64,000 nt of DNA from Herbidospora daliensis (GCF_001570585.1 NZ_BBXF01000004.1:372001-436000); one strand, 5' to 3'. Positions 26,500-35,195 are shown, counted from the first letter of the stretch. Program-made: numbers and translations. Notes: generated from the letters alone by a model not told the origin.

Positions 26500-27000
26500 A
26501 TGAGGAAGGCGACCGCCCGCACCTACACGTGGCTCTCCCGCGACTCGACCGACGACGCGGGCGAGACGTGGCTGGAGGTGGCCTTCGTGCGAGGCATAAC
26601 CCCTGACGAGGCGTTGGCCCGCCTGACCCCGGAGAAGGAGCTCTACGCGAGCCCGGCCGAAGGGGGGACGGTGGTGTTCTTCGGCGGCCTCAGCGACCTG
26701 CACCCCCGCGAGATGACGGCGCGCCTGTCGGCGGGGACGGCGGCGGCGCTGGTCGAGGTGACCATGGGCGACGACCGCTTCACCTACTGCGAGAACGGCC
26801 GGCTGGTGACGACGTTCAGCCTCTTCTCCTATGAGCTGCGCGAGGGCCCGGACCCCGACCGGCTGGCGGCCGAGGTCGAAGACCTGCGCTTACACCTGAC
26901 GGGCGAGTCGATCGATTTCCCGGCTGACCACGCGGCCCGGGCGCTGGCGCTGGCGGATCGGGCGACGGGGGTCCGGTTACCCCGCGAACGAACCGAGTGA
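26500..27000 (+). CDS. DUF6461-like protein
   Basis: 166 residues, 19 bases after cds1. It has the pattern TYTWLSRDS, then TWLEVAFVRGITPDEALARL, an acidic middle and a C-terminal helical region, like the DUF6461 proteins common in actinobacteria. No catalytic motif or membrane segment can be seen. It may share the cds1 transcript. Function unknown. Confidence 0.7.
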   Translation: MRKATARTYTWLSRDSTDDAGETWLEVAFVRGITPDEALARLTPEKELYASPAEGGTVVFFGGLSDLHPREMTARLSAGTAAALVEVTMGDDRFTYCENGRLVTTFSLFSYELREGPDPDRLAAEVEDLRLHLTGESIDFPADHAARALALADRATGVRLPRERTE

Positions 27001-27009
27001 CCATTGCCA

Positions 27010-27664
27010 AGAACGCGACCTAGCGGCCCTCGCCTTGAACCGAGCCTCTTGCCAGCACCGTAGATCCGGCCACGCGCTCCTCGCCCGGGTCCGAGCACCC
27101 AAGCCGCCGCCACGGACGCCGCCATCCACCCCCACCTTTGGCTGAACCTCTAGCAGTCGCCCCGAAACCGGTCCCGCATTCCTCGCCTCGGGGCGAGCAC
27201 CTAAGCCGCCGCCGTGGATACGGCCATCCAGCCCTCGCTGAGCCAAGCCTTCGGCTGTCGCCGAGAAACCGGCCATGCATCACTCGCCCCGGGCCGAGCA
27301 CCCAAGCCGCCTTCGTGGACGCGGCCATCCAGCCCTCGCTGAGCCAAGCCTTCGGCTGTCGCCGAGAAACCGGCCATGCATCACTCGCCCCGGGCCGAGC
27401 ACCCAAGCCGCCTTCGTGGACGCGGCCATCCAGCCCTCGTCTTGAACCCGACCTTTAGCCGTCGCCATAGATGCGGCCACGCGTTGATCGCCTCAGGCCG
27501 TCGCCGTGGATGCAGCCTTACAGCCCTCTCTTTTGACCCGGCTGAGCGTGTAGCCGTCACCGTGGATGCGGCCATCCAGCTTCCGCTTCGAACCTCTAGC
27601 TGTCGCCGTGGGTCCAGCCGTGCATTCCTCGCTTTTGGTCGATCGGAGGGTCTAGCCGTTGCCG
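27010..27664. repeat. Degenerate tandem array, about 50-bp unit with perfect 101-bp copies
   Basis: The 650 bases between the DUF6461 gene and the crystallin-like gene are filled by about thirteen imperfect units of 39-56 bases. Two successive 101-bp blocks (27224-27324 and 27325-27425) are identical, and a diverged third lies before them. Read on the minus strand each unit holds a version of CGGCGACGGCTAGA...GGATGGCCGCATCCA. The first unit overlaps the last codons and TAG of the crystallin-like gene (27652-27666). Because 101 is not a multiple of three, frames shift from copy to copy, so this is not protein coding. Confidence 0.85.
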
Positions 27665-28047
27665 AAGAACGGCGGGAACTTTCCGCAGCTCGCGGACTCC
27701 AGCGGCAGCGCTGAGGTGATCTTGTCGTTGAACTTCCAGCGGTCGTCGCCCAGGTTGAGCACCGACTCCCCCGGCCGGATGCAGTAGCGGCGGTCGCCGT
27801 AGGAATCGTCGTCGTACAACACCCAGGCGACCCCGTCGTTGTTGATGATCGAGGTGGCCTCGTCGCTGTCGCCGCCGAGGTGCGAGGTGGGCTGGGTGAG
27901 GACGATGCTCCGGCCCTGGAACCACTGGTGGTGGAAGAGGATCAGGTAGGGGATCTCGATCGGCTCGGCGTGGGCCGGGGCGGCCGTCGATCCAAGGACG
28001 GCCGTCCCTAAGGCCAAGGCCAGTGTGGTGCGGATGAGTCTTCGCAT
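27652..28047 (-). CDS. Secreted beta/gamma-crystallin-like protein
   Basis: 131 residues with a signal peptide ending PAHAEP. The mature part carries FHHQWFQGRSIVLTQPTSHL, DGVAWVLYDDDSYGDRRYCI and GDDRWKFNDKITSALPL, the layout of a single Greek-key beta/gamma-crystallin-like domain, and two Cys that could pair. Such secreted proteins often bind calcium or act as inhibitors or toxins; which applies here is unknown. Its ribosome site is inside a hairpin (see 28052-28084) and a tandem array begins at its stop codon. It lies downstream of ftsY. Confidence 0.7.
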   Translation of the reverse strand: MRRLIRTTLALALGTAVLGSTAAPAHAEPIEIPYLILFHHQWFQGRSIVLTQPTSHLGGDSDEATSIINNDGVAWVLYDDDSYGDRRYCIRPGESVLNLGDDRWKFNDKITSALPLESASCGKFPPFFGNG

Positions 28048-28051
28048 GAAA

Positions 28052-28084
28052 ATGCCTCCCGTGTCGTTGCGACTCAGGAGGCAT
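28052..28084 (-). terminator. Hairpin combining ftsY terminator and crystallin-gene ribosome site
   Basis: On the minus strand ATGCCTCC pairs with GGAGGCAT (8 bp, with an inner GTCG/CGAC), followed by TTTTC and the ATG at 28047. It is placed and shaped like an intrinsic terminator for ftsY, yet the right arm GGAGG is also the only ribosome site for the crystallin-like gene. Confidence 0.6.
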
Positions 28085-28123
28085 CTTCCGAAAACGACCT
28101 TGTGTCCGGCTTGGAGAAGACCG

Positions 28124-29275
28124 TCAATCCCCGAGGAGGGCGTCCACGAAGACCTCCGGGTCGAACGGCGCGAGGTCGTCGGGGCCCTCGCCCAGGCCGA
28201 CCAGCTTCACCGGTACGCCCAGCTCCCGCTGCACCGAGATCACGATGCCGCCCTTGGCGGTGCCGTCGAGCTTGGTCAGCGCGATGCCCGTGATGTTCAC
28301 GACCTCGCCGAACACCTGCGCCTGCCGCATGCCGTTCTGCCCGGTCGTCGCATCGAGGACCAGCAGCACCTCGTCGACCTGGGCCTTCTTCTCGATGACG
28401 CGCTTGACCTTGCCGAGCTCGTCCATGAGCCCGGTCTTGGTGTGGAGCCGCCCGGCCGTGTCGACGATCACCACGTCGGCCTTGTCGGCGATGCCCCGCG
28501 CCACGGCGTCGAAGGCGACCGACGCCGGGTCGCCGGCCTCGGGGCCGCGCACCACGGGGGCCCCCACGCGATCGCCCCACGTCTGGAGCTGGTCGGCAGC
28601 CGCCGCGCGGAAGGTGTCGGCCGCGCCCAGGACGACCGACTTGCCGTCGCCGATCAGGGAACGGGCCAGCTTGCCGGTGGTGGTGGTCTTGCCGGTACCG
28701 TTCACGCCGACGACCAGCAGGACCGCCGGGCGCTCGCCGGGGGCGGAGGTGTGGAGGGTCCGGTCGAGGCCGGGGTCGATCTGGGTGAGCAGCTCGGCGC
28801 GGAGCAGGGCGCGGACCTCACTCGGTGTACGGCTGCCGAGAACCTTCACCTTCGTCTTCAGGTCTTCGACCATGGCCCGGGTCGGGGCGACCCCGACGTC
28901 GGCCGTGATCAGGGTCTCCTCGATCTCGTCCCACACGTCGTCGTCGAGCCGGTCACGCGACAGCAGTTCGAGCAGCCCCCGGCCGAGCGTGCTCTGCGAG
29001 CGCGCCAGCCGGGCCCGCAGCCGGACCATGCGCCCGGCCGACGGCGGCGGGACCTCGACCTCCGGCGGCTTGACCAGCTCCTCAACGGGAGCGGCCGGAG
29101 GCGCCACCGTCTCGACGACCTCCTCCTCGACCGGCGGCGCGGGGGCCTGCGGGGTCGGGGCAGGGGGCGGCGGCAGGGTCGTCTTCGACCTCGGCCGTAC
29201 GAGCAGGGCGGTGGTGCCTATGCCCAGGAGTATGACGACGATGATGATCGCGATGATGCCGATGTACCCATCCAC
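28124..29275 (-). CDS. ftsY: Signal recognition particle receptor FtsY
   Basis: 383 residues from GTG 29275. An N-terminal membrane helix (GIIAIIIVVILLGIGTTALLV) is followed by a Pro/Glu-rich linker and the NG GTPase domain: G1 GVNGTGKTTTTGK, the ALQAAD-like VLGAADTFRAAAADQL, G3 DTAGRLHT, G4 TKLDGTAKGG and the final LGEGPDDLAPFD. It receives ribosome-SRP complexes at the membrane. In many actinobacteria it follows smc directly; here about 1.4 kb with a YCII gene and two repeat arrays separates them. Confidence 0.95.
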   Translation of the reverse strand: MDGYIGIIAIIIVVILLGIGTTALLVRPRSKTTLPPPPAPTPQAPAPPVEEEVVETVAPPAAPVEELVKPPEVEVPPPSAGRMVRLRARLARSQSTLGRGLLELLSRDRLDDDVWDEIEETLITADVGVAPTRAMVEDLKTKVKVLGSRTPSEVRALLRAELLTQIDPGLDRTLHTSAPGERPAVLLVVGVNGTGKTTTTGKLARSLIGDGKSVVLGAADTFRAAAADQLQTWGDRVGAPVVRGPEAGDPASVAFDAVARGIADKADVVIVDTAGRLHTKTGLMDELGKVKRVIEKKAQVDEVLLVLDATTGQNGMRQAQVFGEVVNITGIALTKLDGTAKGGIVISVQRELGVPVKLVGLGEGPDDLAPFDPEVFVDALLGD

Positions 29276-29521
29276 AAAACGTCAGTCTCCCAGATTCGAG
29301 CGCCGTGCCTCCGCGCGCCGGGCGTGCCGCTAGGTCCCGGTGTCGCTCCGCTCTCTCCTGCCCTGCGAAAGCCGGAGGACCCCGATGATCGTCTAGCTGT
29401 TCCACCCTCACCCGAGGCGACCGGAGCTTCAGCGGCGAGGCCGCAACAAACGAGCGCCCCATATCACTTGCCGACTAGCCCAGTTCGGCTGAAAGACCAC
29501 CCATCCAAGCCGCATTCCTGA

Positions 29522-29630
29522 CACGCCGACGCAGTGGCGGAATGCTGGCACGCCAACGCAGTGGCGAAAGGCTGGCACGCCGACGCTTTGGCCGACGGCT
29601 GGCACGCCGACGCACTGGCGGAAGGGTCGG
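29522..29630. repeat. 27-bp tandem repeat, four copies, in the ftsY/YCII divergent gap
   Basis: Four copies start at 29522, 29549, 29576 and 29603; the consensus is near CACGCCGACGCAGTGGCGGA plus AGGCTGG. The 432-base gap (29276-29707) is otherwise empty of supported genes. The period equals nine codons and a frame on either strand stays open (minus: GVPAFRHCV repeated), but there is no convincing start, so I treat it as non-coding. Confidence 0.8.
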
Positions 29631-29707
29631 GTCAAGATCCGCTGGAGGATGACGGAGAACGTCCACCGGGTTGGCGGCGCGCGTGCCCCGTGTAAGGCTT
29701 GTCGGCC

Positions 29708-30073
29708 ATGAAATACATGATCCTCATGTACGCCGACCCGGCTGCCACCGAAGCGATGACCGCCTCAGAGCGAGCAGATGTGGCCCGCCGGCACGAAGCC
29801 CTCCACCGAGACCTGGCCGGCACGAGCGAGATGCTGAACGGAGCCGGGCTGGCGTACCCGAAGAACACCACGACCCTCCGGTGGCGGGCAGACGGATCGA
29901 CCACAGCAGAGGGTCCGTTGACCGGAACGACGGAGCAGCTGACCGCCTACCACGTGGTCGACTGCGCGACCCCGGAGCGGGCGCAGGAGATCGCCAGCCG
30001 TGTCCTCGATTTCCATGTCGTAGCTGTCGAGGTACGCCCGATCCACGACTCGTTCGGTATGAGTGACGCCTGA
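29708..30073 (+). CDS. YCII-related (DGPF-type) protein, second copy
   Basis: 121 residues from ATG 29708 (MKYMILMYADPAATEAMTAS). The body has HEALHRDLAGTSEMLNGAGLAYP, TLRWRADGSTTAEGPLTGTTEQLTAYHVVDC and RPIHDSFG, the DGPF/YCII family found beside ECF sigma factors, although none is next to it here. It interrupts the usual smc-ftsY neighbourhood. Its codon use is slightly less GC-biased than that of smc, which would fit later arrival. Confidence 0.8.
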   Translation: MKYMILMYADPAATEAMTASERADVARRHEALHRDLAGTSEMLNGAGLAYPKNTTTLRWRADGSTTAEGPLTGTTEQLTAYHVVDCATPERAQEIASRVLDFHVVAVEVRPIHDSFGMSDA

Positions 30074-30095
30074 TCCGCCCATGGACAAGGCGCTC

Positions 30096-30356
30096 CTATC
30101 GGTAGCCGAGCAAGGCCGCCAGCCGATCGACGTCGTCATCGCTGAGAAGCCCCGCCGCAGCCACGATCGACCGAGTGTAGGCAGCGATCACGTCATCCTC
30201 CACAGCCCTCTCACCGACATCCGCGCCTTGCCGCGCAGCCGCCGACACGGCGTCGGCGGCGGGCCCATCCCGGCAGTCGGCAAGATCATCTAAGCCGTCA
30301 GGCCGGGGAGCCTCAGCCTCCGAAGCCAGATCATTTGGCAGTAGCAGTCCACCCAA
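30096..30356 (-). CDS. Possible small protein of unknown function
   Basis: From a TTG at 30356 the frame encodes about 86 residues, LASEAEAPRPDGLDDLADC, a helical middle and AGLLSDDDVDRLAALLGYR at the end. The composition and the ordered C-terminal helix look protein-like, but no ATG or GTG exists in frame and the ribosome site is uncertain (GAGGAG 12 bases before). It lies between the smc-linked array and the YCII gene, on the smc strand. It may be a remnant of a longer gene whose 5' part was replaced by the array. Confidence 0.35.
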   Translation of the reverse strand: MGGLLLPNDLASEAEAPRPDGLDDLADCRDGPAADAVSAAARQGADVGERAVEDDVIAAYTRSIVAAAGLLSDDDVDRLAALLGYR

Positions 30357-30378
30357 CAGGCCGTCACACTCCTCTGGT

Positions 30379-30732
30379 TTCGCGCAGGCAGTGGGAAAAG
30401 CACGTTGGGCCAGGCGGGTTCGCGCGGGCGGTGCAGAAGACAGGCCGGGCCAGGCTGATTCGCACACGCGGTGGAGAAGCCAGCTCGGTCAGGCTGGTTC
30501 GCAACATGCGGCGCAGCAGCACGCCGGTCAGACGTGTTCACACAGGCGGTGGAAAAACAGGCCGGACCAGGCTGGTTCGCACCACGCGGTGGAGAAGCAC
30601 GCCCGGTCAGACGTGTTCGCCTAGGCGGTGGAGAAACAGGCGCGTTCGCGCAGGCGGGGAAAGCAGGCCGGCTCACGCGAGTTCGCACAGGCGGTGCAGG
30701 AGCAGGCCGGGTCAGGCGGGTTCGCGCAGGCG
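30379..30732. repeat. 39-bp tandem array seeded by the 3' end of smc
   Basis: Units start at 30379, 30419, 30459, 30498, 30537, 30576, 30616, 30645, 30682 and 30721, mostly 39-40 bases apart. The last lies inside smc. Minus-strand reading: smc ends CGCGAACCCGCCTGA (R-E-P-A-stop) and each unit repeats a variant such as GAACTCGCGTGA, GAACACGTCTGA or GAACCCGCCTGG, followed by a CCGGCCTGCTTCTCCAC-like filler. Several copies keep the TGA. Confidence 0.85.
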
Positions 30733-33700
30733 CTGGCTGACTACCTGGGTCACGCCGTCGCCGCGCATCGACACCCCGTACAGCGCGTCGGCGATCTCCA
30801 TCGTGCGCTTCTGGTGGGTGATGACGATCAGCTGGGAGTTCTGCCGCAGTTCCTCGAACAGGGTCAGCAGACGCTGGGTGTTGGTGTCGTCGAGGGCGGC
30901 CTCGACCTCATCCATCACGTAAAAGGGCGACGGCCGCGCTTTGAAGATGGCGACCAGGAACGCCACCGCCGTCAGCGACCGCTCGCCGCCCGACAACAAC
31001 GACAAGCGCTTGACCTTCTTCCCCGGCGGGCGGGCCTCGACCTCGACGCCGGTGGTCAGCATGTCGGTCGGGTCGGTCAGCAGCAGGCGGCCCTCCCCTC
31101 CGGGGAAGACCCGGTCGAAGATGGTCGCGAACTCCCTCTGGACGTCTTCGTACGCCGCCGAGAACACCTGCTCGACCCGGTCGTCGACCTCCTTGACGAC
31201 GAGGAGCAGGTCGCGGCGGGTCTTCTTCAGGTCTTCCAGCTGGGAGGTGAGGAACGTGTGGCGTTCCTCCAGGGCGGCGAACTCCTCCAGGGCCAGCGGG
31301 TTGACCTTGCCGAGCTGCTGCATCTGCTTGTCGGCGATCTTGGCCCGCTTCTCCTGTTCCTCGCGCACGTAGGGCACCGGAGGGTCTCCGGGCACGAGCG
31401 CCTTGGGGCCGTATTCGGCGATCAGGGCCTCCGACTCGACGCCGTACTCCTCGACGGCGCGCTCCTCCAGCTGTTCGAGGCGCATGCGCTGTTCGGTGCG
31501 GGCCATCTCGCTGCCGTGGGCGCGGTTGACCAGTTTGTCGAGCTCGGAGCCGAGTTCGCGGACCCTGATCCGGACCGTCTTGAGCTCGGCGTCGACGGCC
31601 TCTCTGGCCACGGCGAGCTCGTCGCGTTCGGCGGCGGCCCGCATGATCGACGCCTCCAGGGAATGGAGGGCGACCCGGGCGGCTCTCGACACGCTCGCGG
31701 CGACGGTGGCCTGGCGGCGGCGGCGGGCCCGCTGGGCGGCGGCCTTGGCGCGGTCGTCGCGTTCGCGCTGGGCGGCGCGCATCAGGCCGTCGGCGCGGCC
31801 GGCGATGCCGCGGACCCGTTCCTCGGCGGTGCGGACCGTCAGGCGGGCCTCCATCTCGGCCTGGCGGGTGACGCCGACCGTGGCGGCCAGGCGGTCGCGG
31901 TCTTCGGTGGTGGGCTCGGACTCCAGTTCGGCGGCGAACTCGGCCTCGGCGAGTTGCTCCTCCAGCGTGAGGGACTCCTCGCGGGCCAGTTCGCGGCCCT
32001 CTTCGGCGAAGGTCACCGAGCCCTGGAGGCGTTCGGCCTCGTCCAATGCCGCCTTGACGTTGGCTTCGAGGCGGGCGAGCTGCTTGGCGGCGTCGGCGAG
32101 GCGCTGGTCGGCGGCGCGTTGCCGGCCCCGGGCCCGGTCGAGCACCGACTGCGCCTGGTCGAGGTGGGAGCGGGCGGCGTTGACGCCGTTCTGGGCGGCC
32201 GACTGCTGGGCCTGCGCCTCGGCGACCGCCGCCTGGGCTGCTTCGAGGGCCTCCTGGGCGGCGGCCTCGGCCTCGTGGGCCTCCTCCAGGGCGAACGCGG
32301 TCTCCTCGCCGGCCGCGCGGGCCCGGTCGAGGTCGGCCCCGGCCTGGTCGAGCGCGGCCCGGACCTGGAGGACCGAGCCGCCGCCGGAGCCGCCCTGGGC
32401 GGTGTGGGCGCCGAGGAGGTCGCCGTCGCGGGTGACCGCCCGCAGGTCGGGGCGCGCGGCGACGATCGTGCGGGCGGCGTCGAGGTCGGGGGCGACGACG
32501 ACGCCGTACAGGAGATGGTCGAGGGCGGGGCGCAGCTCGGCGGGGACCTCGACCAGGTCGGCGGCCCATTCGAAGGAGCCGGCGGGCCGGGTGACCGCGG
32601 GGGCCGCGCCGATGACCAGGGAGGTCCGGCCGGTCTCCTTGGCGCGGAGCAGGTCGAGGGAGTCGAGCGCGACGTCGATCGAGCCCACCGTCACGGCCTC
32701 GGCCAACGGACCGAGCACGGCCGCGATGGCGGTCTCTGCGCCCGCCCTGACGCTCATGACCGCGGCCAGCGGCGCGTGGCCGCCGTCGGCCAGCAGGGCG
32801 GTGCCGTCGGCTCCGCCCGAGAGGCTCAGCCCGAGCGCCTCCCGGCGGGCCTCCAGCGCGGTGACGGCCTTCTGGGCGTCCTGGTCCGCCGTACGGGCGG
32901 CCGAAACCCCCGAAGACGCGGCCGACAGGGCCGCGCGGGGGCCCGCCAGCGCGGCGCGGGCCTCGTCGACGGCGGCCTTGGCCTCGTCGGCGGCCTCGCG
33001 GGCCACCTCGACCTCGGCGCGGGCGAGCTCGACGCCCTCTTCGGCGACGGCCAGCTCGGCGGCGACCTCGGGGTCGGTGGCGGGTTCGGCGACCGCCTGG
33101 GCCTCCAGGTCGCCCTGCGCCTGGGCGGCGCGTTCCCTGGCCTGCGCGACGGCGGCCTCCAGCCGGCCGATCTCGTCGTCGGCGGCCCGCACCCGGCCCC
33201 GGGCCGACTCGGCCTGCCCGCGCAGCCGCGCGAGGGCCTCGCGGCGGTCGGCGGCGGCGCGGGCGGCGATCGACAACCGCCGCTCTTCACCGGCGAGTGA
33301 TTCTTCGGCCTCGGTACGGGCGTCGACGGCCGCTTCGAGCCGCATCTGGGCCTCGTCGAGAGCTTCCTGGAGCACCCGTTCCTGTTCGCGGATCTGGGCG
33401 GCCTCGCGCTCGAACTCCTCGGGGTCGCGCCCGCGCCGCTCGATCGACGCCGCGTCGGTCGCGTGGCGCTCCCGCTCGGCCGCCAGGTTCTCGACCGAAC
33501 GCAGCCGCTCCCGCAGGGCGGACAGGGCGTAATAGGTCTCCTGGGCGACGGTCAGCCGGGGCTGGGCCTCGGCCGCGGCGGCCTCCAGCGCGGCCTCACG
33601 CGCCTGGTTCTCGTTGAGCCCCTGCTCGACCTGCGAGCGCCGGTTCTGTACGGCCGCCTCATCGGCCGCCTCCCGCTCCAGCGTGTCACGCAGGGAGACC

Positions 33701-34401
33701 ACGTCGTCGGCCAGCAGCCGCAGCCGGGCGTCGCGCAGGTCGGCCTGGATGACGGCGGCCTTGCGGGCGATCTCGGCCTGGCGGCCCAGCGGCTTGAGCT
33801 GGCGCCGCAGTTCGGTGGCGAGGTCCTGGACGCGGGTGAGGTTGGCCTGCATCGCGTCGAGCTTGCGGAGCGCCTTCTCCTTGCGCTTGCGGTGCTTCAG
33901 GACGCCCGCGGCCTCTTCGATGAACGCCCGGCGCTCCTCGGGACCGGCGTGCAGCACCTGGTCGAGCTGGCCCTGGCCGACGATGACGTGCATCTCCCGG
34001 CCGATGCCGGAGTCGGACAGCAGTTCCTGGATGTCGAGCAGGCGGCAGGTGTCGCCGTTGATGGCGTATTCGCTCTGGCCCGACCGGAACATGAGGCGGC
34101 TGATCGTCACCTCGGAGTATTCGATCGGCAACGCGCCGTCGGTGTTGTCGATCGTGAGGGTGACCTCGGCGCGGCCGAGCGGCGGGCGTGAGGAGGTGCC
34201 CGCGAAGATGACGTCCTCCATCTTGCCGCCGCGCAGCGACTTGGCGCTGTGCTCGCCCATCACCCACGCGAGGGCGTCGACGACGTTGGACTTGCCCGAC
34301 CCGTTGGGCCCGACGACACAGGTGATCCCAGGCTCGAACTGGAGCTTCGTCGCGGACGCGAACGACTTGAAGCCGCGCAGGGTGAGGGTCTTCAGGTACA
34401 C
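30712..34401 (-). CDS. smc: Chromosome segregation ATPase SMC
   Basis: 1229 residues from GTG 34401, with GGAGG upstream. Walker A GPNGSGKSN spans residues 31-39; two long coiled coils flank a hinge (about 510-660, with VTVGSIDVALDSLDLLRAKE); the C-terminal head has the signature LSGGERSLTAVAF and Walker B FYVMDEVEAALDD. SMC with ScpAB loops and compacts the chromosome. The coiled coils are very Ala/Glu/Arg-rich, which produces long open frames on the opposite strand; those are not genes. The gene ends in the 39-bp repeat array. It continues the minus-strand rnc-mutM-acyP run. Confidence 0.97.
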   Translation of the reverse strand: MYLKTLTLRGFKSFASATKLQFEPGITCVVGPNGSGKSNVVDALAWVMGEHSAKSLRGGKMEDVIFAGTSSRPPLGRAEVTLTIDNTDGALPIEYSEVTISRLMFRSGQSEYAINGDTCRLLDIQELLSDSGIGREMHVIVGQGQLDQVLHAGPEERRAFIEEAAGVLKHRKRKEKALRKLDAMQANLTRVQDLATELRRQLKPLGRQAEIARKAAVIQADLRDARLRLLADDVVSLRDTLEREAADEAAVQNRRSQVEQGLNENQAREAALEAAAAEAQPRLTVAQETYYALSALRERLRSVENLAAERERHATDAASIERRGRDPEEFEREAAQIREQERVLQEALDEAQMRLEAAVDARTEAEESLAGEERRLSIAARAAADRREALARLRGQAESARGRVRAADDEIGRLEAAVAQARERAAQAQGDLEAQAVAEPATDPEVAAELAVAEEGVELARAEVEVAREAADEAKAAVDEARAALAGPRAALSAASSGVSAARTADQDAQKAVTALEARREALGLSLSGGADGTALLADGGHAPLAAVMSVRAGAETAIAAVLGPLAEAVTVGSIDVALDSLDLLRAKETGRTSLVIGAAPAVTRPAGSFEWAADLVEVPAELRPALDHLLYGVVVAPDLDAARTIVAARPDLRAVTRDGDLLGAHTAQGGSGGGSVLQVRAALDQAGADLDRARAAGEETAFALEEAHEAEAAAQEALEAAQAAVAEAQAQQSAAQNGVNAARSHLDQAQSVLDRARGRQRAADQRLADAAKQLARLEANVKAALDEAERLQGSVTFAEEGRELAREESLTLEEQLAEAEFAAELESEPTTEDRDRLAATVGVTRQAEMEARLTVRTAEERVRGIAGRADGLMRAAQRERDDRAKAAAQRARRRRQATVAASVSRAARVALHSLEASIMRAAAERDELAVAREAVDAELKTVRIRVRELGSELDKLVNRAHGSEMARTEQRMRLEQLEERAVEEYGVESEALIAEYGPKALVPGDPPVPYVREEQEKRAKIADKQMQQLGKVNPLALEEFAALEERHTFLTSQLEDLKKTRRDLLLVVKEVDDRVEQVFSAAYEDVQREFATIFDRVFPGGEGRLLLTDPTDMLTTGVEVEARPPGKKVKRLSLLSGGERSLTAVAFLVAIFKARPSPFYVMDEVEAALDDTNTQRLLTLFEELRQNSQLIVITHQKRTMEIADALYGVSMRGDGVTQVVSQRLREPA

Positions 34402-34486
34402 CTCAGGAGTCCCTCCCTGCGCCGACAGTACCGGGGAAGACTATCGCCTGCTTCCCAGATCGGCGGTCAGGGAACTCAAATGACGA

Positions 34487-34509
34487 GGGACGCCCCTACG
34501 AGGCGCCCC
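34487..34509 (-). terminator. Possible terminator after the small coiled-coil gene
   Basis: GGGACGCC, a seven-base loop, GGCGCCCC, with one wobble pair, lying about 30 bases past the stop at 34542 and before smc. The T-run is weak. Confidence 0.4.
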
Positions 34510-34541
34510 TTGCAATTTGATTCTCGTGAAAACCCGGTCTC

Positions 34542-34736
34542 TCAGGTGAGAGCCGGCTCGCGATCCTGCAGCCTGACCAGGTCTTCGTCACGAGTTTGCG
34601 CCGCAAGGGCCTCGTTCTGTTCCTGGAGTCGGGTGAGTTCTGCCTCCAGATCACGGATGCGCTGCTGGAGGCGACGCATTTCCGAGACCATTCGAGGATC
34701 AGGACCGCCGACGTGGCCGAGTAGAGCCTTAGCCAT
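34542..34736 (-). CDS. Conserved small coiled-coil protein
   Basis: 64 residues: MAKALLGHVGGPDPRMVSEM, then a heptad pattern (RRLQQRIRDLEAELTRLQEQ) and an acidic tail. A nearly identical start (MAKALLGYVGG) and layout occur in a small protein widely conserved near smc and mutM in actinobacteria. No function is assigned; a DNA-metabolism or adaptor role is only suggested by position. The start is ATG 34736. It sits 140 bases upstream of smc on the same strand. Confidence 0.8.
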   Translation of the reverse strand: MAKALLGHVGGPDPRMVSEMRRLQQRIRDLEAELTRLQEQNEALAAQTRDEDLVRLQDREPALT

Positions 34737-34925
34737 GGTTAAGGGTCCTCCACGCTGAGTGACCAGACTGGTTCGCGCACTTCAAGCCGCGGGAGGGGTG
34801 CGCGTGGTTCTTGTCCAAGAGTCGCACCGGCTGCGAAGTCGGTCAAGTTGAACGCCTCGTAAGGATCAGCCGTTGGACACTGTCGACATGTAAATATACC
34901 TCATTTGGGCGGTTTAAGGGAAGAG

Positions 34926-35195
34926 CTATCGCTCCACGAACCCCACCAAACCGCCCTTGACGTCCGACCAGCGCTCAGACACTCCTAAGACATGCCCGGG
35001 CGTGTCAGAGCCTCTCAGACGCTCCAGGAGGCGCTCACAGGCGTCTCTGGGGCCCTCGGCCACCACCTCGACCCGCCCGTCGCCCAGGTTGAGCGCCCAG
35101 CCCGTCAGCCCGAGTTCCAGCGCCCGCGCCCGCGTCCACCAGCGGAAACCCACGCCCTGCACCCGCCCGCGCACCCACGCGGTGAGCCTCACCAT
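34926..35195 (-). CDS. acyP: Acylphosphatase
   Basis: 89 residues from ATG 35195. [23 protein letters not shown] gives the phosphate-binding loop with its Arg, and [13 protein letters not shown] carries the catalytic Asn. It hydrolyses acyl phosphates such as 1,3-bisphosphoglycerate or carbamoyl phosphate. The ATG overlaps the end of mutM (ATGGTGA), so translation is coupled. The frame is open upstream through mutM but the family starts here. Confidence 0.93.
   Translation of the reverse strand: MVRLTAWVRGRVQGVGFRWWTRARALELGLTGWALNLGDGRVEVVAEGPRDACERLLERLRGSDTPGHVLGVSERWSDVKGGLVGFVER

Noticed and set aside
27020-27480. Open frames inside the 101-bp repeat array that look like a repeat protein
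   Set aside because: The unit length is not a multiple of three, so the frame changes at each copy; the similarity comes from the DNA repeat.
30290-30688. 132-residue minus-strand frame through the 39-bp array
   Set aside because: Its residues simply repeat with the DNA unit, and there is no ribosome site or codon bias.
27010-30732. CRISPR array in the repeat-rich region
   Set aside because: The units are contiguous or degenerate, without constant repeats separated by unique spacers, and no cas gene is present.
30628-33300. Very long plus-strand open frames opposite smc
   Set aside because: They mirror the Ala/Glu/Arg-rich coiled coil of smc; composition explains them and no family matches.
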